Positions 42,887 through 53,357 of a stretch of DNA of 64,000 nucleotides are shown here, piece by piece. Every line of letters starts with the position of its first letter. The first letter of the stretch is position 1. The position numbers were made by a program, and so were the translations under genes. Origin of the DNA: Piezodorus guildinii (taxonomy: Eukaryota > Arthropoda > Insecta > Hemiptera > Pentatomidae); the NCBI GenBank assembly GCA_023052935.1, contig CM041294.1, positions 99,579,616-99,643,615 on the forward strand, read 5' to 3'. The notes beneath the pieces were generated by a model that was not told the origin of the DNA, did no database searches, and worked only from the letters and a program-made list of their open reading frames with translations.

Positions 42887-43369
42887 CTCAGAAAATAAAC
42901 GGGTTAAGGATAACTCGTATTCTCTTCATTTTAATAAGTGATTTCATTTGTTGTTCGATGAAATTAAAACTTCCATCATAATCCTGTTCTTGAGGTGCAT
43001 TACCATAGTTTCATCGTTACAAAAATTACCACTTCATGCAGACGGACATAATTTGTGAAGGGAAAAGTAGTGGTTAACTATGATTTTATTTAATTTAACA
43101 CATTTTTAAAATTCTATATATATGAACATCATTGCAAGATAATAAAAAAATTACTTGCATTACTTACCTACTGACTTTCTATATTTTAAAATAATTTATT
43201 CACAACTTGTTAAATCCATATTTATACATTTAGTTTTTATTATTTGACCAATTTTGTTTTAAATAGCTTCCTTCCTAACATTTATATTACTATTGTATAC
43301 ATCATACTGTGATATAGCTGACTCATATTGCTTTGAGGATCTTAATTTCTGTTACTAAAAAAAATTTCT
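42887..43369. other. unassigned AT-rich stretch
   Basis: Nothing recognisable, except that a GTTCGATGAAATTAAAACTT phrase at 42952 recurs at about 43722 with TTCGATGAAATTAAAACTG. This is a local duplication spanning the neighbouring J2 fragment. Confidence 0.35.
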
Positions 43370-43662
43370 TTTAATTTATTAATTTATTGAAATTTACAAC
43401 TGTATTATTTAATACATCAAGTAAATTGGCTGATAATACATATAGATAATATTCATGAAAAAACATAATAAAAGAAAATATGCCCATTGGCAACACTCCA
43501 CTAGAAGGTCTCGAGGCCATCTTCTTTTCAGACCTCTCGGAGGATGTCAGGAATGGAAAAGGAAGCAAGCATTGAAACTTGTGGGTTAATATCGGAGTGG
43601 AGTTTGTCATGTAAGTATTGATACCTCGTACGGGCCAAATAAGCAAACTAAAAACAAAACAT
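43370..43662 (-). pseudogene. 5'-truncated J2-family Jockey copy
   Basis: The text follows J2 26.16-26.43 kb: TTATTGAAATTTACAACTGT, CATTGGCAACACTCC, CTAGAAGGTCTCGAGGCC, GACCTCTCGGAGGAT and TGTCATGTAAGTATTGATAC. It ends at about 43662 in GGGCCAAATAAGC. It codes only for the last 50 or so residues of ORF2, with a frameshift. Confidence 0.72.
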
Positions 43663-44419
43663 TAATGACAAGTTCAGAATCTCAGTTATTTACTTCATTT
43701 TCATAAGTGGTGTTATTTATTGTTCGATGAAATTAAAACTGTCAACATAATTATGTTCTTAAGGTAAGTTACCTCACCGAACACCCACTCGCAGGCCACT
43801 TTATGAAGTGGGGGCGGCGAAAATATAAATCCAACCATGCTGGAATAGACGTCGAGTTTATAATTAATGTAATATTGCTCTTTTTTCATTGCTTTGATTA
43901 AGATGTAGTAAATCAATAATAAATAATTAAAGGGTGATCGATACGAAAATAACGAGACCTATCCACTAATCATGGATGTTAAACGTAACGAAACTCAACA
44001 AAGTTTGGAAATACATTACATCGCTCTAATTTCATTTAATGAGTAACAGTTCCGATATCGTGATTTCCACCCTAGAATAACCAATCATAAATTACATTTT
44101 GACTGACTTAAGGCTTATTTATATATAAACATTTATATAGCACAAAATAGACAAATTGTTCACCATATACTATTAATAATGTAGTACAAAACAAAATTAA
44201 TTTCTTTCACATCCAATCCATTGACATAAACTCATCTTGGCGACTTGTGAATTTATTTTTTTCTGTTTGTTACCTGAGTAAATGAGTAAGAAATTATATT
44301 AATAAATATTATTACTTTTATTTATTATTTAACTTTATTCTTAACTTAATATTTTTTTTATACATTGATTTCTCTTTGATTTTTTTTTCTTAATGAATGA
44401 TTTTTTAAATGCTCTATGA
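43663..44419. other. unassigned stretch
   Basis: It carries the second member of the TTCGATGAAATTAAAACT duplication near 43722. A GTAAGTTACCTCACCGAACA patch to 43815 is GC-richer but unidentified. Confidence 0.3.
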
Positions 44420-44935
44420 GATTAGCGGCTTTTTGGTTGAAAAACATTATTAAATCTCTATCTTCGATAATAACGGAGTTACAAGCGTATATTTAGGCAA
44501 AAATTTTTTTTTTTTTTATCGCGCTTAAATAATTCTAAAACTACACGGTTTTATCTACCTTAAAAAATAACTGAGTTATGAGCGTATTATTTTATTTTTT
44601 CTCTTTTTTTATAATTATTCGCGGTTTTTAGTTTAAAAACTGATAAATTTGTTCTCTATCTTCCAAAATAACGGAGTTATTGAATTAAATCACTTTAAAA
44701 ATACCCAGCTGATATCAACGTCTAGGTGTTATGTCATCGTTGCATGTCCTTCTATTTTTTTGGCGAATTTAAAAAAAGTTGGTAAAGTAGTTTTGGAGAA
44801 GTGCTATTCAACGTATCTTGAAACATAACCCCTCAAATTTTGTAAAGGGTAATTTTCATTTTTTTTTTTTTTTTTTTTTTTTTTGTCAATTACAAAGGTT
44901 AATTATGGAAAAAATAAACCAATATCATAGGTAAA
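44420..44935 (-). repeat. repeat family R1, reversed copy with three ~95-bp subrepeats
   Basis: Three successive units share a TCTATCTTC..AATAACGGAGTT core (near 44458, 44560 and 44660), each followed by a CGCG/TTTTT segment. The unit then passes into CAACGTATCTTGAAACATAA and the CCTCAAATTTTG end seen in all other R1 copies. A T run of about 27 bases lies near its right edge. Confidence 0.6.
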
Positions 44936-44936
44936 A

Positions 44937-45090
44937 ATTACTCGGGAGTTAGTTGTTTGAAAAATATTTTAATTCAGCCGATGTTTAGGCTCGAACATGC
45001 CATCTTCAGGGCATCATTGAGCTATGCCAAGCACAAACTTCGGCTAAATAAATATATTTTTCAAACGATTGACTCCTGATTATTTCTTCC
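44937..45090. repeat. imperfect inverted repeat with a hammerhead-like core
   Basis: The left arm (GAGTTAGTTGTTTGAAAAAT, then TTCAGCCGATGTTTAGGC) pairs with the right arm (GCACAAACTTCGGCTAAAT, then TTTTTCAAACGATTGACTCC) around about 45 bases. The layout resembles the 9.8-kb palindrome but is older and shares only the core design. Confidence 0.6.
44983..45012 (-). ncRNA. hammerhead-like core, decayed
   Basis: The minus strand reads GCC, CTGAAGA, U, GGC pairing with GCC around ATGTTCGA, TAAAC (GAAAC with one change), AUC and GGC. The outer GCC and GGC can pair as helix I. The change in the second core block should inactivate it. Confidence 0.4.
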
Positions 45091-45693
45091 TATGATAGAT
45101 AATTTATACAGTCGACCATACATACCCTTAACAAAAAAAATATATATATACATATATATAAATATATTTAGATTAAATATGTACTTATAATGGGGGCACA
45201 TATCCCATATTTAGAAATATATCTTAAAATAAAAAATTGCTCAAATTTATTATTAACAACGGACTTCTTGCAAAATGCGGGTTGAAGAAACCATAAATAT
45301 GTTTTAGCTCCTGACATGATCGATTGAATAATAAAATCAGGAAAAAACATTGAATTTAATGCCCCGTTTATAACTCTCGTGTTTATCGCCAATACCTTTT
45401 ATTCTCTCTAAATCTATCTTTTATTGAGACTCATAAAATCAGTATAACCTGATGGTTGGCACTAAATTTTACAATGCCATGGCACGGCAGCGTTTAACAC
45501 CCTCTCTTTGCACCTTTTGTCTTTGGCTTAACATCAGCGAATTTTCCTTTTCTCTATTAGACTGGGTTCGTGTCTCATGGAGCTTGTTGTCAGGCTATTA
45601 AAATTTTATTATTTTTTTTTGTATCTTCATATTTGTCATTCGCAACTGTCAAAAGCAATAAGTAGTGCTATAGAGACATAAACACCGGTCTTG
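45091..45693. other. unassigned stretch
   Basis: A 74-codon frame (45168-45392, minus) begins with TTG, not ATG, and has no resemblance. Nothing else is visible. Confidence 0.3.
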
Positions 45694-45695
45694 TA

Positions 45696-46220
45696 GCCCA
45701 GTAAAATAAGGAAATTTGTGGGAATTAATTCGGACAAAACTGGAAATCGTTTTAATACCTTTTAATGTTCCTAAATACAAGTAATCTGAGTTTGCACCAT
45801 AGCAGGTGGTGAGCATAACTTTTGGCAGCCAAAAAACCTCGAAATGTTTGCACTTTTTTCAATTTTTCACCTATAACTCGAAAACGGTCACTCTTACAGA
45901 AAATATGTTTTTTTCCAAAATGAAAGAACGTTAAATTTACTATTAATAAGTACCCTTAGTTATTGAATTTGGTTTAATGGTATGGCAACAATCCTTCGTT
46001 GAAAATAGGCAAATTTTACCAACTTTCTTGAAAAACCCCATTCAGTCATTTTCAGACCTCTGTAACTTCTTAACCACTATCCAAATCGTAAAATGTTATA
46101 AAATAAAAGTTGTAGAGCATCTAATTTCAATTGTAAAAGGCTCATTGAAATCTAAATTAGGTTGATACGATCAGTCACAAAATTGGTGTTTTGATTTTTC
46201 TCTACACGCGCCGTAGCGCT
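45696..46220 (+). repeat. left terminal inverted repeat (~525 bp)
   Basis: It pairs with 48693-49229 through GGGAATTAATTCGGACAAA, AACTCGAAAACGGTCACTCT, GGCAACAATCCTTCGTTGAA and GTTGATACGATCAGTCACAA, to TCTCTACACGCG at the inner edge. Confidence 0.88.
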
Positions 46221-46829
46221 TGCTGGAAGTAATTCATTATCATGTTTCATTGAACACATTCTGCAGTGCTTGTTGCCGTTTTTTTTACTAGAAATAATGG
46301 TATTTGCATCTTATGCCAACATGTCCCTCCTTCCCCTCCCCCCCATTCACCCAAAAGTTTTGTTTGGTTCGATCTTGCATAAAAGTTTTTTATTAATACT
46401 TCATAGAAGGTAATCTGCAATTCCTTAAAAAAATCCTTAAACACATTTTGAAGTGCTATAGTTTTACTAATGGAAGGAATAACAGTATTTGTATCTTAAA
46501 TCATTCAACTATCCAAGTGGAAACTACAATTGAATATTTAAGTGGGCTCGAAAGTAGTGCTTAGGTACATCACATTCCACATTTTATAGAATATTATTTA
46601 TTTTTATCTATAATATTCTTTATATAACGTACGGTATAGTTTAAATTAAAGGGAGGAAGTATAGGTTGTATTAATAAAATCTGTTTTTGCACTGTATTAT
46701 ATTTGGTAGTTACCTACAATTAAGTTCAGTTAAAGGTTAAATGTAAAATATTTTCTTTACTTTAAACGCTTTTTCTTCTCTGGGGAGTTTGATGAATGGT
46801 GAATTTCCTGGGATGGTTTTTCCACTAAA
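46221..46829. repeat. element interior with a ~190-bp-spaced direct repeat
   Basis: Two blocks, near 46250-46320 and 46437-46505, share GAACACATT.TG.AGTGCT and ATAA..GTATTTG.ATCTTA. They look like two decayed units of a tandem repeat between the left TIR and the gene's 3' end. Confidence 0.45.
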
Positions 46830-48690
46830 GCGACAAGCGGTGGCATCCCGTCCATCTCCCCTCCCACCTCTACAATGTTCTCATCTTCGTCATAGTATCC
46901 TTGGATCTGAGATGAAAGGTCTGTCGCGAAGGGGGCGTTCGTACATGGTTACCCTTACACCTGTAGCATATCGTTGAACATTTAAGTTCATGTTTACGAC
47001 AGCTGCATCTACCCATGCACCCCTTTTTACATTTACATGAAATTGTGTTCAGTACTTTAGGGGGGGCTGCATTTTTGGTAGTAGTTGTAGGGATCAGGCC
47101 AAGCTTCCAGCCCTATGAGGTAAGTGGTTTGTCTATACCATAACAGTGCTGGATCTGGTGAAAAGTCCTAAGAGAATGATGCTCAACGGCAGCATCGGTC
47201 GGGGGCAATGATGCCAGGTCAAATCCGGGCTTAGAGAGGTTGCTATAGAATAGCTGGAAGCGGAGTAGTTTAGTGTTTCTGCAGCCTTTGAAGAATAGAT
47301 TGACATCAAAAACTGTTTACCTGCAGCAATAACATCCTCTTTAGAAGCATGCTCATCAGAGAATACCGAAGCATACGATTCTAAATGGATATTCTTCTGC
47401 ATTGCATGAACAAACTTCAGTTTTCCTTGCGTATACTATAAAATGAAGATGTGGTATCACAACCACTGAATGCGTGTAAAAATGGAAGATGCTGCTTTAT
47501 AGTATCGCTATATCAGAACAGCTTTGGAGAATAAAAAGTGTTTTCTGATATTCCTTTTCCAAGTTTCATCATCACTACGTTTGATGAAGGTATATCATCA
47601 CTACGTCCTGTCAAGATCCCCAGGAGGTCTATGTCCTTCCCAACCATTATAACTCCTTCATGGTTCAGTTGAACCATTTTTAAGGCAGTTTCTACAATAA
47701 GGGTGTCTGCATCTTCGTACGCTTGCAAGAAACAGAATCCCTCTTTTTCCTCAGCAGTTGGCGTCATTTTTAAGAAATTGATCTTTCGGCATGGTTGTTA
47801 CCATCGTGTCATCAAATTCCACTCTGGCTGGAGAAGCTTTCTGTTGGCGGCGCAATCGTTGTACACATTTGGTGCTTTTTTCCTTAGGAACTTCAGAGAA
47901 GCCATCAAAAACTATAGTTGTCCCTGGTGTGCAAAAATATCTTTTACATAATTTATATATTTTGTTATAATGGCAGAAAATATTTCCTTTGATAGCCAGA
48001 CTACTCGATGTAGAAGAAATCCTCCGTCGATTACAAATACTGATTTAGCCATGTTGATTTCATTACTTTTTATAGGAACGAACAGATCATAAAACACTGA
48101 TTTGCGAGATTTTCTCATTCGTATTTCATCAAACATGGACAAACGATGAGGTGCCAATTCGTATGTAAAAAATCCCTTCAGTTGTTGATCTGATTTTTTG
48201 AGGAATGTAATTCTTTTAAAAATGGTCTCTGGGTTGACTGGGACATCTTCATTATGAATTGTGACTCGTGAAGTAAAACATTTGAGAGGTACAACACGGC
48301 AACTTGGAAAGGGGTCATGAGTTTCAAATAATTCAACAAATTTTGCTACATCAGTATCATCCCTGTTTATTCTCAACAGCCTGGCGTCTGTGTGCTGTTC
48401 TGTTGAAGCAAAGGTATGCCACAGAAATCTTCTAGAAGGACGAAAATTTCCATAATAGCACTCATAGATTCTATCTATTTTGAGAGGACAAAATCAGTAA
48501 TACCTCATCCAAAAATCCACCCTCTGCTCTTACTATGTTTCATAAGGACCTGTTCTATAGTCATACTAGTCCATATTCCGGACCAGAATTTGTCTGACCT
48601 TAGTATGATGAAGAACTCTTCTTACACAAATATCCTATATTCATCACGTGGAAGTTTTGATTCAAGGTTCAACATGTCTTCTACATAGAC
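46830..48690 (-). pseudogene. FEN/PIN-like protein of unknown function, frameshifted
   Basis: On the minus strand, switching frames, the order is: SRGWIFGRGITDFVLSK near the start; RDDTDVAKFVELFETHDPF and then MRKSRKSVFYDLFVPIKSN (frame 48376-47912); FVIDGGFLLHRVVW; TIVFDGFSEVPKEKS with RQQKASPARVEFDDTMV in the next frame (47919-47775); EDADTLIVETALKM and VGKDIDLLGILTGR (47767-47513); FLHAFSGCDTTSSFYSIRK (about 47490-47420); GWKLGLIPTTT; and a Cys-rich end ISCKCKKGCMGRCSCRKHELKC with CSTICYRC (near 47040-46950). The VFDG, EDAD and xKDxDLL motifs sit where XPG/FEN-type nucleases have metal-binding acids. I recall many multicopy relatives in arthropod and cnidarian genomes with FLHAFSGCDTTSAF, without known function. 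At least four frameshifts or stops show it is not translated whole. Confidence 0.7.
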
Positions 48691-48692
48691 CT

Positions 48693-49229
48693 GAGCGCTA
48701 CGACGCGTGTAGAGAACAATCGAAAAAACCTGTTTTGTGACTGATCGTATCAACCTAATTTAGATTTCAATGAGCCTTTTACAATTGAAATTAGATGCTC
48801 TACAACTTTTATTTCATAACATTTTACGATTTAAATAGTGGTTTAGAAGTTACAGAGGTCTGAAAATGACTGAATGAGGTTTTTCAAGAAAGTTGGTAAA
48901 ATTTGCCTGTTTTCAACGAAGGATTGTTGCCATACCATTAAACCAAATTCAATAACTAAGGGTACTTATTAATATTAAATTTAACGTTATTTCATTTTGG
49001 AAAAAAACATATTTTCTGTAAGAGTGACCGTTTTCGAGTTATAGGTGAAAAATTGAAAAAAGTGCAAACATTTCGAAGTTTTTTGGCTGCCAAAAGTTAA
49101 GCTCACCAGCTGCAATGGTGCAAACTCAGATTACTTGTATTTAGGACCATTAAAAGGTATTAAAACGATTTCCAGCTTTGTCCGAATTAATTCCCACAAA
49201 TCGTCAAATTCGGCCTTATTTTACTGGGC
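48693..49229 (-). repeat. right terminal inverted repeat (~537 bp)
   Basis: Reverse complement of the left arm. It has 12 extra bases (within CCGAATTTGACGA) near the tip. Confidence 0.88.
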
Positions 49230-49231
49230 TA

Positions 49232-51111
49232 TTGGTATTTAGGCATGGGGAAGGTAAGTGCCCAGCAGCACCCCTTCCTAGGCTTTAATGTAGCAGAGGA
49301 GGTCTCTCATCCAGCTTCTTTTTCAGCCTTCTTCAAACAGAAAATTCAGCGACATTTTCTTTATTAGTCTGTGTCCGTTTATTTTGATATGAAAACGTGA
49401 ATATAGAGTTCCTATGTGTTATTATAAAACCTAATAAAAATTCATCAAGCCCTATACAGAGTTTCTATTAGGTTCTCTTCAATCGTGGTTGAATGAAACC
49501 TTATTGCTTGTTTTTTTTTAAATAGTAAAAAATCTTGTTTCAACTCTTTTTTTTTATTAATAAAAAAAGATCATCCTAAAACCCATTCCCCAATCAATCA
49601 AAGCGCCCATGAAGTGGGCGTTCGAAGTTGGTGTGGGTTGAAGGTTTTTTTTTGTTGTTTTTTTTTCTTTTTAGTAAACTAATTTGAGATATTTGCAAAT
49701 AGCAAATAGCACCAATTTGGTTCGGCAAATAGTTTATAGGGATATATATCGTCATCATTAATCAACTTTCCTTTGAACAAACGATTTCAATACGATAATG
49801 TTCTTTCCAACAAGCCTAAAATCCAATTATGCTAATTTTACTTTAATTAATCGTTGCTTACTGCTATAATTAATTAAAGTATAGTTGTTACTATAGTGTA
49901 TAATATATATAATAATAATAATAATAATTATATACAATAGCGTTGTATCCATAGAGTTTTTTTTTGTTGCGTTTGTGTTTTAAATTTCTTCACTAACGTT
50001 TCATCAGGAATGCTTCCAGCATATTTTGGTTTCCATTGTGTGTAAGGATTCATTACAGAGGACACTAAAGAAACATACAGCCTTGTGAAATGTTGGTGAA
50101 GAAACTTAAGACACGTCAAGAAAACTACTCTGAATACAGAAATGATATAGTTGAATAACGCAATTCATTTAATTATTTATAATATTAATGATTTAGTTTA
50201 ATTATTCAGATTAATTGAACCCGAAATATTCAAATTAATAAGTAAACTTTCTTAATCTATAAAATAAATTTTTTAAGTAAAAAAAACACATATTCAGCAC
50301 ATTAAATCAACCTTATGTATTGCAAACGTCAAAAATGAAAGACCTACTTACGAATATCAAGCCACAAAATATCTTCTCAATTTCGACTTGTCTCATCTAG
50401 TTTTGAAATGATTTCGAAATTTTCTTTCAAAACAAGAATTGGATATTTATTTAATTATCAATATACGTTATATTATAAAAGAACATATTAATAAGATCTA
50501 TACCAACTAGGAATGGAAAAACACAAACATTTCTAATTATCTTATTTACACTATACACATTAATGATTTTAAGATCATAAGATTCAAAGGAAAGTATTAA
50601 CTAATAATTTATAAACCCATCTAAGATAATAATATAACGTTTTTAAACTTAAAATTATTCCTCATTTATTAACTTTCCATTTTTTCTTCTGTTAGAAGTG
50701 CGAGATTTAAATTAATTTCTGTGCCAAACTTATTAAAATGCCCTACATATGTTTCGGAATAACTTATGTGTACTTAAAGATTTTATTGTTTCTATTGTGA
50801 AAGTCGTGTAAGGTCATATCGGAATATAGATAGCTCGGGATTTTGAGCTTGAATATTTTACTATAGCTGTTAATAGAGTAAACAATTTTCTTAGCCTAGT
50901 TTTCGTCCCATTCAACTGTTTGTAAAGAATGTGTGATGTAAGATGTGAGATTCGTCTAAAGTCAAGTGCGGTGAATTAGAATGTGAAACGGGGCAGCCGT
51001 TACTAAACGGCAAAGAGGTCAGGCTGGCTGGGTCTTAGCCGGCTCATAATTCTACCCCGCTAACAACGAGGGCTATTCCTGGCCCCTGGCCCATGTTTGT
51101 GCATGTTCAAC
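49232..51111. other. AT-rich stretch without a recognisable gene
   Basis: Short arrays such as (AAT)n at about 49907-49928 occur. A segment at 50990-51080 (ACTAAACGGCAAAGAGGTCA, TCTACCCCGCTAACAACGAG) is GC-richer and unidentified. The 63-codon frame at 49928-50119 has no family. Confidence 0.35.
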
Positions 51112-51236
51112 CTTCTTAATAGCTACATAATATTATCTGTTACCCTCAGTATGCGGCAAACGGACCCTTCGAGAGTTAATATAATTTTGTTCTCTAGCGG
51201 GTTAGATAACATAAATGGGATGTGCCGATCCGGCCA

Positions 51237-51301
<65 letters not shown>

Positions 51302-51425
51302 TTAGGATTAACTTGCTCATACGTAGTCACTTACTTTGCTTCAACTTAAACTAAATCAGGCAAATAATGCATACAGTGGGAATAACTTCCCAATGCCGAT
51401 ACCACCAAATGTTGCCTACACACGT
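51112..51425 (+). repeat. repeat family R3, copy with expanded (AT)n
   Basis: CTCAGTATGCGGCAAACGG, CTCTAGCGGGTTAGATAAC, AAATGGGAT and ACCACCAAATGTTGCCTAC recur in the same order at 56.23-56.43 kb. An (AT)n array of about 29 units (51239-51297) replaces ATATTATATA of the other copy. Confidence 0.75.
51239..51297. repeat. (AT)n microsatellite
   Basis: It lies inside R3; about 29 TA units. Confidence 0.95.
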
Positions 51426-51427
51426 CG

Positions 51428-51735
51428 ACCAAAAAAATTACCTCTCCTAAAATTTTGAGAGCTTACGTTTCAAGATGCGCAATCCGAATAACGAATAAAT
51501 AACTAAATACTGAAAATTGTATTAAGAAAATTAAATTTTCAACAAAATTAAAAAAGAATCATTGAAATTGGTTTACAACTAGCTGAGATATTGCGTTTTG
51601 AAAATGAGTAGTGATATGCCGTCATCCTATGACTTAGTGATTTTCATATTACTTTGTTGCCTATCAACAGCTTTATAAACAGTTATACCCAGATATCGTT
51701 ATTTGGAAATAATAAACCGTTGTTAATAATTGGCA
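51428..51735 (+). repeat. repeat family R1, forward copy
   Basis: It runs from GAGAGCTTACGTTTCAAGAT to CGTTATTTGGAAATAATAAA. The interior (TTTTGAAAATGAGTAGTGAT, CAGTTATACCCAGATATCG) differs from the other copies by substitutions only. It starts immediately after R3. Confidence 0.6.
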
Positions 51736-51804
51736 GCGTTTTTTTATTAGCGCACATCTAAATAATATTTAAAAGCACAGATTTTATTTACAAAATAAAA
51801 GTTT
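51736..51804. other. short spacer
   Basis: AT-rich, with nothing recognised. Confidence 0.3.
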
Positions 51805-52613
51805 TGATTATTTATTTATTACAAACAAGAAATATAACATACATTTTAATTTGCCATCTGCAATGAGTAAATTTGTAGGCTGCTGAAACAGTGGCTCATC
51901 ACAGGAGAACTCATTAGGTGATCAGCGTGTCTCTTACCCTCAGCCTGCGTAGTCTTCGGGGTAGGCTGTAAGGATTGCTAGGGTATTTTAATGTTTCTGT
52001 TAGCCGGTAGGTGTTGTGTGTAAGTCTTTGGTGGAAGTTATTGTATTGTTAAGTAGCAGTGTCTGAGATAGTCGGAATTTTCAAGTCGTTATGTATAACG
52101 CCATTTTTTAGGTGCGTCAACTATTTTACGCAACACTTTCGACTATGAAGACTGTATTCTTTGGATGTTTGATGGTTTAGGAGAGCCCCCATTCTATTTC
52201 GTATGTCTGAATGGGTTTTCGCAAAACTTTATAAAGACTTAGTTTTTTGGTTTATAGTGATTTAAAACGTCTGTCAAGTAATGTAGATAAAAGATCGTTT
52301 CGTCTCTTGCTTTCTTTACATTTTTGTCGAATGTGAATTCTCCTGGTCAGTCTTATGTCCAAATGAATACCTAAATATCGAATTTCGTCGGAAGTCGGAA
52401 TATTATTAAAATAAATGGAAGCAGAAGGTTTATGGTTCAGTGTGAACACCACATTAACACTCTTGTAGCCCAAGCAAAAATTTCATTGAGGTGGTTTTGG
52501 AGGAAGATTGCTATTTGAAAAGGATCCTTATCTGAACAATGATATCATCAGAAAAAGTAGCCGATAGAGTCCCATTGTGCTATGATACATCTGATATAAA
52601 TATTTTGATTAAT
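51805..52613 (-). pseudogene. old Jockey copy, part 1 (RT C-terminal half), split by the Penelope-like element
   Basis: The minus strand gives a C-terminus like LPRRLRRLRVRD, then in 52252-52473 VVFTLNHKPSASIYFNNI and SDEIRYLGIHLDIRLTRRI (RT thumb region), and near 52540 FSDD, a changed catalytic box. It breaks off at the insertion in the middle of the polymerase domain. Together with the part at 55.63-56.22 kb it makes one continuous, decayed Jockey RT. Confidence 0.8.
52596..52613. repeat. target-site duplication of the Penelope-like insertion, left
   Basis: ATAAATATTTTGATTAAT here and at 55610-55627; 18 identical bases. Confidence 0.88.
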
Positions 52614-52717
52614 TTTTATTACAATTAAGATTAGTTTGAATGAATAATTGTATTATTAGGTTCCTTTAATTAAAATGATCCTTTTCATTCAACTTATTTT
52701 ATTTTCTTATTTTTTTG

Positions 52718-52749
52718 TCCCTACGTTTCGGCTCTTTGCCATTCTCAAG
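52718..52749 (-). ncRNA. hammerhead-like core of the left Penelope arm
   Basis: The minus strand reads CCC, TTGAGAA, U, GGC-AAAGA-GCC, GAAAC, GUA and GGGA. The outer CCC and GGG can pair. The first block differs from CUGAnGA at two positions. See the identical copy at 55.51 kb. Confidence 0.4.
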
Positions 52750-53159
52750 GGATCTACAAAAAACATTTATTTTAAAATTAAAAGATAAACAACATTATTT
52801 TTTAAAATTCTTATAAATCAATTTACATACCTCTTTATACTCCTTTATACACTCTATACAATATATAGATATATATTTTGTCATAATTGAGTAAAATAAA
52901 AATTAAAATTATTATAGGCTGACCAGCCCTGTCCTGGTTGTTATCATCTACTGGATTAAAGAAATCTATTCCCTCACTCTTAACTATTGATATCAAAACT
53001 AATATACACACATATATTGTTTTATTATCTCCTCCTCAGTCAAGTCTACATTTATTTTCACAGCCAAAAATTTTTTCTTTTAAAATTCTTTAATAAATTA
53101 TTACAATACATAAACATATACACACACACACACACACACACATACACACACATATACAT

Positions 53160-53171
53160 ACACACCCACAT

Positions 53172-53224
<53 letters not shown>
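53160..53224. repeat. (AC)/(AT) microsatellite zone in the left arm
   Basis: An AC-rich segment passes into about 22 TA units. It mirrors the right arm, but with different lengths. Confidence 0.9.
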
Positions 53225-53228
<4 letters not shown>

Positions 53229-53357
53229 AACACATAAACAAATATATTAATATCCAATTAAAAACAAGATAATTTACCTAACCATAAAATTCCAAATATT
53301 ATTCTATTATATTGTTATTTAAACTTTATTCCAGAAATTCCATTTATTTAAATTATA

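Larger units (their letters stand above)
45696..49229 (-). mobile_element. 3.53-kb element with ~530-bp terminal inverted repeats encoding a broken FEN/PIN-like protein
   Basis: The outer ends are GCCCAGTAAAATAAGG and its complement CCTTATTTTACTGGGC, bordered on each side by TA (45694-45695 and 49230-49231). The arms run inward for about 530 bases with few differences; one 12-base gap lies near the left tip. The interior contains one decayed gene on the minus strand, with no recognised transposase. Long TIRs with TA borders point to a cut-and-paste DNA transposon, or to a non-autonomous unit that picked up this gene; the superfamily is not identified. Confidence 0.75.

Noticed and set aside
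53105..53160. CRISPR-like or satellite array from the repeated CA units.
   Set aside because: Simple dinucleotide repeats without spacers; a eukaryotic microsatellite.
52987..53229. 80-codon frame rich in Thr-His repeats, and its mirror at 55028-55276.
   Set aside because: They are microsatellite translations in the Penelope arms.
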